NCBI GenBank assembly: GCA_015680685.1
Contig: MNCI01001451.1
Coordinates: 417,509-481,508 of the forward strand
From: Gnetum montanum
Taxonomy: Eukaryota; Streptophyta; Gnetopsida; Gnetales; Gnetaceae
Direction: 5' to 3'
Length of the DNA: 64,000 nt
Made by a program: the position numbers and the translations under genes. The notes under the pieces were generated by a model. It worked only from the letters and a program-made list of their open reading frames with translations. It did no database searches and had not been told where the DNA came from. Positions 43,990 to 54,241 of this stretch are shown one piece after another (position 1 is the stretch's first letter; the number at the start of each line of letters is the position of its first letter).

Positions 43990-46900
43990 TGCCCTTGAAA
44001 TATCTTCATGGTATGAGAAGAAGTTAGAAGTGTTGGGTATAGACGTATGGAATCTCTGCAATTGTGCCTCAAGGTCCTTCATCCTAGCTCAAAGTTGCAG
44101 ATTTTACTCATGCATCATTCCTTGTACTCATAGAAATGCTTATATATGTTTCTCTATATCTATTTTTAAATATTTGTGACTTCTCTTTACATACGAGAGA
44201 TCACACTGAGCAATCTATAACTCAGTTGTTTGTTAATGACGTTTATCTTTTAGCTCACTATGTAGTCTAACTGTAAATGTTTGAATCACATACAAATATT
44301 TTCTTTACTTTACCTACAAATCTTCTTCCAATTTCTTGAGTCTTCTCTCAAGAACTATGATTACTACATCATGAAAGATGAGGTATCTATTGTTTAGGAG
44401 GTTCATCTTCTCATACAATGTTATCTCACTTATGATCAATTGACAAAGTTTGGTATACAAGGTGTAAAATTTCTACTTCATCTCACTCCTTTCTCTACTT
44501 GTTCATTCATTAGAGCCACAAGTATATGTAATCTACACATCTTAACATTCAAGGTATTTGATCTATCACATGAATCTTTGTAAACTCATCCATCTCCCTA
44601 ATTATCTTTTTTACCAGCTCTTGCTACAATTTCTAGTATTCTCTCTCTATATGAAGGTAATTGTTCTAAAATTGGGTGATGATTTAACTCTCATACTCAA
44701 GCATTCATACTTGTTGAAAAAGAAAAGTACAAGTTTTTCCTTTTCTTAGCTCATTTTCTCTTATTCTTTGAACTAGTTTTTTAACATCTTCATTTGTCTA
44801 TCCAAGTCATCTTTCATGAATAAGGATTCTTCCCTCATCTATCATGTTTTGAATAGTTTAGCTTGTATCCAATTGATCTACACCTTATGTGTAATTGTTA
44901 AAGGTGCAAGTATCAATGGTACAATGATTTTCAATTGTTCTTGTAACGATCATACCTTAGCTTGGCTTCACTAAAACTCCCTTAATTAGAAGGTCCTGTC
45001 AACATTGGCAATCTTAAGTTCAGCATGCACTTTTACAAGTTTTGTATCCATAGAACTATCAATATTCTTGAACATAACTTCAGGACTTAGATCTACCTTT
45101 TGCTCCTCTTTTACCTAGTAACTATCTTTAGGTTAGTTAGTGAATGCCTAGAGTTCTTCTGCCATATGTTGGACATTGTACATGCTATATGTTAACTTGT
45201 ACAATTAGGAAATACTCCTTAATGAAACATGAGTACAAGACTGAATAGGGACCTCATGATGGATCACATGTGGATCATTCATTAAGGGGAGAAAAAATTC
45301 TAATATATCATTCCTTATACTATGTTGACCCATAATGGCTTCCATCATGTCTATGAAATTACTAGTAAGATCTCATGATTCTTCAATATAAATTATGATA
45401 GCTTTCTCCTCATCTATAATGTGCATTATGGACTAAAACTCATCATTAAGAAGAGGTTTCTAGCTTTGCCTGATGTTGAAACTAGGTGGTCAAGAGATTG
45501 ATTGACTAGGTTATTGCATCTATGTGTGTTTTGATGCCTAAGATATCATGGTTATCCTTGTGAGATGTCCATAAAGCAAGTCTAATGGCTTGATGCATTA
45601 TGCCTTAGTGGAAGGTATCTCATCCTTCAAGTTTGGTACTATCCCAACAACCTTAAGACATCATCTTGGAACTATGATCATAACCTTTTCTAGGCTACCA
45701 TGCTTGTAATAGTAGGATGCTTTCCTACATGATGTAGTTTTTTTTCTAGATAGCAAAATTTTTAGATCAAACTTGGAAAGACATACACCTCCCTTTAGTC
45801 CTTAGTCACATCCTCTATTTTATGAGTTAGGGATTTAAAGAGAAAATATGAGATTTTGATGATACATATCCCCCTCATTAACACCATAATTTTAGCCTCC
45901 TAAGCTAAGATACCTAATTGTATTTTAGTGGACAAGAAATTATGGGTGATAATTTTATACATTGTGTTTTTGACTAGGGGAAGATTTGGCATCTTTACAT
46001 CCTCCTTGGCCATGTTAAAGTTCTCCTAAAGGACTTTTTTTCTTAGTTTAGATTCAGTATTTTAAGTCCATGACCACTAATTATGCTCTATCTCATTAGG
46101 AAATCCCATGACCCTAGCAATTGCACATGTGGATATGGAAATAGGAATTCCACCTAGAAATGACATGGTACCCTAATCTACAAGATTAAGGTAGAATTCC
46201 TCTACCTCATGTTGGTACCAAGTGAAGGTTTGAGTAACATAGCCATAGAAGCTTGTATGCTATAGTAACTCCTTAAGCTTAGGTGGATCATGAAATAGTA
46301 AAATGCCTCCCAAAATGATGTAGTATGTCTGCAAAAAAAATTTTAGAACAAACTTGAAAAGACATATACCTTCCTTTAGTTCCTAGTCACATCATCTATT
46401 TTTAGAGTTAGGGCTTTAAAAAGAAAATATAAAATTTTGATGATACACCTTGCCATCATCAAAATCATAATTTTATCTAGCCAGGCTAAGATACCTAATG
46501 GTCTTTTGGTGGATAAGAAATTATGGATGATGATTTTGTAGAGTGTGCTCTATAGGAAGGGAAGCTTTAACATATTTACATCTTTCTTACCCATGTCAAA
46601 GTCCTCTTGAAGGATTTTTGTTTAGAGTTTTAGCTCAGTATTTTAAATATATGACGACCAATTATTTTCTACCTTATTAGGAAATCCCATGACTCTAGCA
46701 ATTATCTATGTGGATATGGGCATAGGGATTCCATCCACAAATGATATGGTACCATTAGCTGCAAGATTGAGGTAGAATTCCTCTACCTCATATCATTAGT
46801 AAGTGAAGGTTTAGGTAACATAGTCATAGAATCTCATATGCTACAAAAATTTCTTAAGCTTATGTTGATCAAGCTTAAGGAATTGGTGGTAATTTTTCAT

Positions 46901-47150
46901 CTTGTGAATTACTCGCTACAACACATCATTAACACATACATTCTCTTGTATGACACTCATTTTCAAGTCATCACTTACTAGCTCCTATGACACTTATTCA
47001 ACAGAGTGTTGCTGAGTGTGTGCTTGATCCAAAGATCAAGAACATAATGGTATATCTCTAAATATTTGTCTTAGTGAAAGCCTTGTAAGAATGATTTTAG
47101 GATTTGGTAGTGAATGTTCTTCCTCCTTATTTAGGATCAGTCAATCATGT
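43990..47150 (-). pseudogene. Extra ORF of element E, 'putative plant transposon protein' type
   Basis: Minus strand, degenerate. The N-terminal part is present twice through the 580-bp duplication. It reads FYGYVTQTFTWYQHEVEEFY, LGGIPISISTCAIARVMGFP, then KNTMYKIITHNFLSTKIQLG. This resembles the domain annotated in plants as putative plant transposon protein (Transposase_32-like). The C-terminal part (about 45100-44300) is charged and coiled-coil-like (SLFMKDDLDRQMKMLKN). Its role is unknown; such ORFs accompany some gypsy elements. Many TAG codons are present. Confidence 0.55.
45735..46870. repeat. 580-bp tandem duplication within the extra ORF
   Basis: 45735-46290 and 46315-46870 align base for base with a constant offset of 580 (for example GGAAATCCCATGAC at 46099 and 46679), with scattered substitutions. 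Confidence 0.9.
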
Positions 47151-47466
47151 GTAGGATCATAGACTAAAAATTGATATTTTTTAATCTCCTTCTTCCTTGG
47201 TCTACAAAACCTAGAATGTAATTACCTTAGCATGATGAGCTATGGAAGATGTTAAAAATCAAGTGAGTTTCTTAGGAATTATACTACAATTATAACAACT
47301 ACACATTAGAACAACGATAAGCATAATTCGTTGGAGCACAAGAAGAACATTGCCATAACTACTGAATTATGACATGCATGGCTAAGAAAAAAACTAAGGT
47401 AGAAATATTCAAATAAATATTAAGATAATTAAGTATATGCTCAAATTAATTCATTTTCCCAAGAAC

Positions 47467-47471
47467 ATTAT
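47467..47471 (+). repeat. Target-site duplication of element C, left
   Basis: ATTAT, identical to 54237-54241. Confidence 0.92.
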
Positions 47472-48231
47472 TGATGAGCCACGATCTCGTGTCCTACCTC
47501 ATCTTTTATAAATAAGAGGCAGCACCCTTTATTCAAGAGAGTTAGACGTAGACCCTTAGCCAGATTCTTGCAGCTTTGTTATTCCAGAGTTAGAATTATT
47601 TTTGTGTGCCCACAGTAGAAGTCATAGAGTGAACAGATCTTTATTCGAGAAATTTGTACCTGAGCATAGTTTTGTGTACAGCAATAAAGACAAACTTTAT
47701 GATAAACCTTGTAGCATACAAATGAAGCTAATTAGTAATTAATGATTGTTTAATGCTTTCCTAGTTAATTAGTATCTCTCTCAACCTTCAACCCCCTTAG
47801 TTAAATACACTCAGTACGACCACTTCGAGCATGCATGTAGCACTTGGTAACCTAGTAACGATTAATGTTTGGTAATCCTAGCAGCGTTGCATTGGTTCAG
47901 GATGTGTACAAGAAGTGGGAACGGATACTGGTGTTAGGAACATTTAGAACTTAGTTAATGAATAGTTAATGTAAGTTAGTCACTTAGTTCTCTCTCCCTT
48001 TCTTTTATTAGCAGGAGACATAACTAGACAAAAAGCTATAAAAGTCATATACCTTAAGCTTACTTAACCATACAACTGTGACAATACAAGTTAGTTTGGG
48101 AAGACAACAATTGATTAACCCTGAGTGTTCCATTAAGGTGTGTAAGCACCTGGTCCTTGGAGTTCAACTGGATCGCATGTGAATTGGTTGTATTCGTATG
48201 GTTGAGTGTAGGGGTACTTTGCCACTCATCA
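47472..48231 (+). repeat. Element C 5' LTR, 760 bp
   Basis: TGATGAGCC...CACTCATCA. TATA box TATAAATA at 47507-47514. It lacks the 46-bp palindrome segment present in the 3' LTR; otherwise it aligns throughout. Confidence 0.95.
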
Positions 48232-48232
48232 T

Positions 48233-48250
48233 TGGTGCCATTGCCGGGGA
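48233..48250 (+). promoter_or_regulatory. Element C primer-binding site, tRNA-Asp type
   Basis: TGGTGCCATTGCCGGGGA one base after the LTR. It equals the complement of the plant tRNA-Asp 3' end except for two CpG transitions. Confidence 0.88.
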
Positions 48251-48375
48251 CTTAGTTTTTTGTGTGCTGCATAGAACATAGGAAATCATTCATATCATTG
48301 GAACGTTAGAATGAACCCTTAGGGCTAATCAAAGAAAGATAAGACAATGGTAAATTGCACACCAAACAAGACAAG

Positions 48376-50901
48376 ATGTCTTCTTCTTCGCATAAGAGCA
48401 CTTCACCGCCTATGACTAACACAAGAGGAAGTCGGCGACATAATACACATAACTAGAATCTGCCAGTTCCTTAATAGTTTCGTGTGGTATATACTCATCC
48501 CAATGAGTATGCACCCGACTTCACCTTTATTCTCCACCAAGATGAACAACTGCGTTGGAGAGCCTTGGAGGTTAACATAGTGTTGCCTCCAGACCGATCA
48601 GTCCCCAACATGCTCCTTCGTGCTCTCTCACGAATAGGCATGCTGCTTTTATATGCAAAATATGTTGCATGCTATCATGACACAAGGGACTATCATCCCA
48701 CAGAAATGAAACGTCAAAGGGACTTACGACAAGAGAGATACCATACATCCTTGAAGGGTAAATGGTTGCATGACGCTCCACACTTTTTGAGCAAAATTGA
48801 GAATGGTGAACTTGCTTCAACAAGTTCCCCACGAAATGATGTTCCTCCTCCTAACAATGATGAAGAGGTAGTGTATCAGAACCTCCACTCCACTATTCAC
48901 AACCTTGGTTTTGATACCCATGAACACGAAGTGTTCAACAAAGGAACACAAACACACGATAAGGGTAGATGTTCTGATCGTGATCACGATCGTGGCTGAG
49001 ACCACTGAAGAGAAGGTAGAAAACACCATCATGGTGATGGTTCTCCTTCTTCTTCACCTTCATCGTCACCTTCACCCTGTCCTTCAGTGTCCGGATGCAG
49101 TCATAGGGAAACCAATTGTGAGGATAAGGGAAAACAAAGTGAAAAATATTGATGGAACAGTCGAGAACGAGGATGAGGGCACTCTAAGGAATTAAGGCAT
49201 AGAATAAGGGAGAGTAGGGAACCGCATAGACACCATAGACGATATGAATGAGATGATCATGAAGAATCCCTACTCGCAACTAGAAGCATGCTAGATATAA
49301 CAGAGGCCGTAAGAGTTCCAACACGGCACCAAAAGGATAGTAGGATCAAGAGGTTAGACATGAACAACATCCCACGATTTGAAGGGGGATGCAACACTGA
49401 TCCTCAAAATCATTTACAAGCATTTCACGATGCATTTGCCTTGCAAAACATAGAAAACAAATGGAAAAAATTGAAGTTGTTCCCAAAAATACTAGTGAAA
49501 GAAGTTGAAAGCTAGTACCGGTCCTTAGAACTGTAATTTATTCAAAGGTGGAGTACAATGTTAGAACTATTCAATGATAAGTACCAAACATACTCCCAAG
49601 TGTCTAACTTGTAGAAGAAAATCCAAGGATAGAAGCAAGGAAATCATGAACCCTTGGATGTTGCCATGGACTGCTATTACACATTGTTACATCATTGCCC
49701 TAGCCATCGTTATTCGCAGTGGGATCAACTACACCATCTCATGGATGGAATTAGGCATGAAACAAGAAGAACCCTTGGGACGTATGCCCAAGGAAGGTTA
49801 TCAGAGCTTAGGTCTCATCAAATTCATTGATTGCTAGAGCAGGTAGCTAAAGAAAAAGGTGAGCTATGAAAGAGAGAAAATGCAAAAAAATATAACCAAG
49901 ATCCTTCCCTTTGAAAAAGAGGAGTGAGATTTTGTGAGGAGGAAGAAGAGTCACCACTCGAAGAGATGGTGAATAGGAAAAATTTTCCTCTCCAAAAGTT
50001 AACAATAGAAGTATCGGCAAAGGTAGACCAAATGTCGGACTCCTTGGATAGTAGGTTTGAAACTGTTCTTAAAATTGTAGAGGAGTCTAGGGAAAGAGGT
50101 AGTGATCGTGACAAAAAGAAAAAGAGAGAAGTGGAAAATGCACATAACAAGGGTAAGGGTAAAATGGCCATCACAGAAGAGTTTGTGGATTTAGACACAG
50201 ACAATGATAGTGGATGCGAGATATGCCAATATAATCATCCTAAGGGATGTTGCCCAGTGATCTCACATCTACAAGAGTCTGAGGTGTATGCACTTAACCC
50301 ACGACTAAATAAATAGCAAACACCCTGACAGTTACCTTATCCCCAAGGTAACCCAAGGCAGTTCCACCAACCTTCAACATATTATCCAAGTGGAACTCCA
50401 CCACAACCCATTGAGCAACATCAATAGTGGTAATACCCACAGTCATGGGGGATGCCACCACCAAGGCAAGAATACCCCTACTGGCAACCTGACCCATATG
50501 GCTACTACGTGTAGCATCCAATCTCTCCATGTGACTCTATTAGTCACATTACATCACAACATCACTACCAAGCCTATGAGTATTATAGAACTCCTTCTTC
50601 TAGGGAAGATAACCCACAAACATACCATCCTTCAAATCCATCTGCAACTCTCACACCAATAACTCCATTACCATCCGCTCTAGCAATGCAAGGGGAACTC
50701 CCTACTCACCCGCAACAACGCAATGCTGCAAGGGCTGTAAATCCTCAACTCGCTGTTGGTTTTGATAACCATATGAAGAAAAGACCTTTCTTCAAAGCCA
50801 ACAGTCCAACTAAGCCCTTACAACCACAAGCGGTTGAACCTCTGAATGCCTCCCCATCAAATAAGGCTTCAGAGCTGCCTTCGAACCAAACATTGAGCTG
50901 A
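48376..50901 (+). pseudogene. Element C gag pseudogene
   Basis: ATG at 48376, with the frame continuing into a clean 171-codon stretch (48484-48999; YTHPNEYAPDFTFILHQDEQ, RWRALEVNIVLPPDRSVP). Next: NTDPQNHLQAFHDAFALQNI, WKKLKLFPKILVKEVES, WSTMLELFNDKYQTYSQ, TLGTYAQGRLSEL, a Lys/Glu-rich helix (49924-50170), a compact knuckle CEICQYNHPKGC, YALNPR, then a Gln/Pro/Tyr-rich region to 50901. Stops are mainly TAG (48453, 49513, 50313, 50430). It would form the particle that carries the element RNA. Best preserved gag of its lineage here, yet not intact. Confidence 0.88.
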
Positions 50902-50913
50902 ACGCATACGGTT

Positions 50914-51432
50914 ATGTTAACACATGCCGTTACTAACTGGATTAAGGTTGACCACCTTCCCAGCAAATTCTCTGATCCTGGAAGCCCCCTAATCTATCTC
51001 CAAATCGCTAGGATTGAGCGATGCAAAGCTCTTCTAGATTCAGGTTTTGGAGTTAACTTAATATCACAAGAAATGTACAAAGCCTGGAACCTGCCTCCAT
51101 TAAAGAAGAGTAATATTCGCCTAGAGTTGGCCAACCAATCCATCATTGTTCCCTTGGGATTGGTGGAGGACATCATCACCACTGTGTGTGGGTGGTCGTA
51201 CCCAGCTAATTTCCTAGTGATACAAGTGAATAACGGTAAAGGGGACTTCCCAATAATAATGGGAAGGACATGGCTAAGTACTATAGATGCACGCCTAGGT
51301 ATTCATGATCCTTCCATGGAAATATCTAAGGAGAATACTTTTGGAAAGATCAAGAAGAAGAAGGTTCCATGCATCCCATACAGTGTACAGGGTGCAATTG
51401 CATGCAGAAATCATGGGTTGTGCAAAGTTTAG
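50914..51432 (+). CDS. Element C aspartic protease (retropepsin)
   Basis: An open 172-codon frame. The active-site motif CKALLDSGFGVNLIS has D-S-G, and FPIIMGRTWLSTIDA is the flap-distal I-x-G-R helix. In between it reads LELANQSIIVPLGLVEDIIT. The enzyme would cut Gag after assembly. The ATG at 50914 is simply the first Met: the protease is normally made as part of Gag and is separated from it here by a TGA at 50899 and a short frame change. A's counterpart has lost the DSG triplet. Confidence 0.85.
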   Translation: MLTHAVTNWIKVDHLPSKFSDPGSPLIYLQIARIERCKALLDSGFGVNLISQEMYKAWNLPPLKKSNIRLELANQSIIVPLGLVEDIITTVCGWSYPANFLVIQVNNGKGDFPIIMGRTWLSTIDARLGIHDPSMEISKENTFGKIKKKKVPCIPYSVQGAIACRNHGLCKV

Positions 51433-52851
51433 CATTACTTGTATGCAATCGGTGTGCACAAGACATTAAGATACAAGAGTGCCTGTATGCAGTGGTCACA
51501 CAACATGAAGACACCTAGTGGCTAATAGCTGATCAAGATAGCAACTCACTAATGTGCATGGAACTAACTGAGCCCTCAGTTCCTTTTAAAGTTTTTTTTT
51601 ACATATTTTTGTTTTACAAATTTCTTTAAATTTTCTTGTTTTTATTTTTTTGTTTTTGTCTTTGTCTGTTGTTTTGATTTTGTTAGATTTTTCACCTAAT
51701 AAGTGCTCCTGATGGTGGTATGAACTGTATTTTATGGATTGCTAATGTTTGGTTTTTACCTTTGAGTTATAATGTTGATACTAAGGTATGGTTCTTTTGA
51801 TATAATAGGCAATGAGTTCATGTCATCCATGCATCCATGAATTTCTATGATCTCTCTTGGCTTGGAACTGTATAGTCCCTTTCTTTAATAATAAAACTAT
51901 TTACAAATTGGTGATTGGGCATTTCTCAAACTAAGGAAGGATTGAAGGATTGAAAAGGATGTGACTTCAAAGGGATTTGATGCATTTTTGCTGGCTATTC
52001 TCTTAGGTGTTTGGATGTTTTCTTCTTGAGTTTTCCTTAGCATTCCAACATTGCTCCATTATTGGGAAGCTAAGCCAATAAAAATAAGTCTTTGCATGGT
52101 GTGGTTGTCACGCAGAAAAAAAAAAACAAAACAAAACAATGAGAATTCAAAGCACACCCCTTAGAAAAAATAATCATCTGGGCTACAAGCATTGGTTATG
52201 GAACTAAACAAACATGTTCCCTCTAACTAAGGCGCTCTCTCACTTCCTACTTTTCCCTTTTTTGTTTCCTCGGAATGGAGGTGACTCTTTCATGAAAGCA
52301 TTCTTGTTACTTCAAGTGGATGGGTTGGCCGAGTGTATTAATGCAAAGTCACTAGAAGTGGATTGTTTGAGGCTGGATTTGGAATGAGATCTACTCAGTC
52401 ACATTAACCATAAATACATAAGGGGTTGTACACCACCTTGTTCTTAGGACTCCATTCCATTCTCTTCTCCCCATCATTATTTCTCCATTTTCCACCTCAT
52501 TGCCAGTTATATTAGTCGTCTATATTTTGGTTGATGCATTGTTTTCTCCTTGGTGAATTCTTAGGGTTAAGAATTTAACTCTTGCTTCCAAATGACATTT
52601 CCAGAGCCTATGAACTCTTTGAATGTGGGATTGTCAAGGCATAAAGGGCATGAGCGTGCTTTGGGGGGGATCCACTAGCATTCCTATTTGGTGCATCAAT
52701 TAACTTCTTTCCCTTAAACATTCCTGCAATCAACATTTGTTGAGTTCATTCCCATCTCTGACATCCATTTTATCAGCGTTGCCATTGTTTCTTTTTCTCC
52801 ATATTTCTTATTCCTTATGTTTTTCCATTCTATCACTACCGGAGGATTGCT

Positions 52852-52865
52852 CTTAGTCATGGGGG
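52852..52865 (+). other. Internal polypurine-tract-like motif of element C
   Basis: CTTAGTCATGGGGG, nearly the same as the motif just before the 3' LTR (53415-53428). Confidence 0.65.
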
Positions 52866-53198
52866 CCTTGGTCCAATTTTTTTAATTTTCCTAACCCCTA
52901 CACCTTGGGTAGTCATCAGTGTTATATCTCTAGAATCCATATTAGCCATATCACAACTCAGCCAATGGACCTTACACCGAGGCAAGGTATCAACTATATT
53001 ATGATTTACTTATTTTTGCTCATATGTGATTGTGTTGTTTGTGCAGATTGAAATTATACAGCAATGGACTGGACGTACAGGAAACACTCAGGATGGACTG
53101 GTGCTAGAACAGTTGTCCAAGGAACAAGACTGATGACGCGGTTATAGATGGACAATGGAAGGCGCAATCCTGGCATCGGTAGCAACATGCCTTTTTCT

Positions 53199-53228
53199 TT
53201 TTTCTCTCTCTCTCTCTCTTCTCTCTCA
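53199..53228 (+). repeat. CT microsatellite
   Basis: TCTCTCTCTCTCTCT-type run with one TT interruption, in the element C interior. Confidence 0.9.
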
Positions 53229-53414
53229 GCTGCTAAATAAGGCTGGATGTCAATTGTGTATAGTGTTCATTCTTGTAGTCATGAATACTAATATTGTCAT
53301 GTCTTGTAATGATTGATCCATTTACACGTCATCCCATTCACCATTAGTTTTCATTCAAGTAAATAATCCCATACCTTCCCAATATTTTGTAAGGAACTCA
53401 AGGACAAGTTTTCA

Positions 53415-53430
53415 TTCAGTCATGGGGGTA
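53415..53430 (+). promoter_or_regulatory. Element C 3' polypurine-tract region
   Basis: TTCAGTCATGGGGGTA directly before the TG of the 3' LTR. Confidence 0.8.
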
Positions 53431-54236
53431 TGATGAGCCACGATATCGTGTACGTGATATCGCATTCGCCACGCGATATCGTATATGCGATATCACGTCC
53501 TGCCTCATGTTCTATAAATAAGAGGTAGTGCCCTTTGTTTAAGAGAGTTAGACTTAGACCCTTAGCCAGATTCTTGTAGTTTTGTTATTCCAGAGTTAGA
53601 ATTATTTTTGTGTCCCCATAGTAGGAGTCATAGAGTGAACAGATCTTTATTCGAGCAATTTGTACCTGAGCACAATTTTGTGTATGACAATAAAGATGAA
53701 CTTTATGATAAACCTTACAGCATATAGATTAAGATAATTAGAATTAATGATTTTTTAATGCTTTCCTAGTTAATTAATATCTCTCTCAACCTTCAACCCC
53801 CTTAGTTAAATACACTTAGTACGACCGCTTTGACTATGCGTGTAGCACTTGGTAACCTAGTAATGATTAGTGTTTGGTAATCCTAGCAGCGTTGCATTGG
53901 TTCAGGATGTGTATGGAAACTGGGAACAGATACTGGTGTTAGGAACATTTAGAACTTAGTTAATGAATAGTTAAGGTAAGTTAGTCACTTAGTTCTCTCT
54001 CCATTTCTTTTATTACTAGGAGACATAAATAGACAAAAAGCTATAAAAATCATATACCTCAAGCTTACTTAACCATACAACCATGAAAATACAAGTAAGT
54101 TTGGGAAGATAATGATTGATTAACCCCGAGTGTTCCATTAAGGCATGTAAGCACTTAGTCCTTGGAGTTCGACCATATCATGCATGAAACACTCATATTC
54201 ATATGGTTGAGTGTAGGGGTACCTCACCACTCATCA
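53431..54236 (+). repeat. Element C 3' LTR, 806 bp
   Basis: TGATGAGCC...CATCA, TATA box at 53513-53520. The U3 part at 53441-53497 holds a CpG-rich set of GATATC palindromes forming an imperfect inverted repeat. Confidence 0.95.
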
Positions 54237-54241
54237 ATTAT
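54237..54241 (+). repeat. Target-site duplication of element C, right
   Basis: ATTAT, identical to 47467-47471. Confidence 0.92.

Larger units (their letters stand above)
51433..53414 (+). other. Element C non-coding interior
   Basis: T-rich sequence without coding signal. It holds a TTTTTTGTTTTTGTC run (51650), a CT microsatellite (53199-53225), and the internal CTTAGTCATGGGGG motif at 52852-52865. Confidence 0.75.
47472..54236 (+). mobile_element. Element C: non-autonomous gypsy-type LTR retrotransposon, 6.8 kb
   Basis: Complete from LTR to LTR with a perfect 5-bp target duplication, a tRNA-Asp-type primer site, gag and protease, and a polypurine tract. No RT, RNase H or integrase is present: the 2 kb between the protease stop (51432) and the polypurine tract is non-coding. 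It must have been copied by proteins of another element. It is inserted in the minus-strand element E. Confidence 0.92.

Noticed and set aside
48572-49195. Frames on other phases overlapping gag of element C (48572-48832 minus, 48905-49195 plus)
   Set aside because: They are shadows of the real gag frame, whose sequence matches element A.
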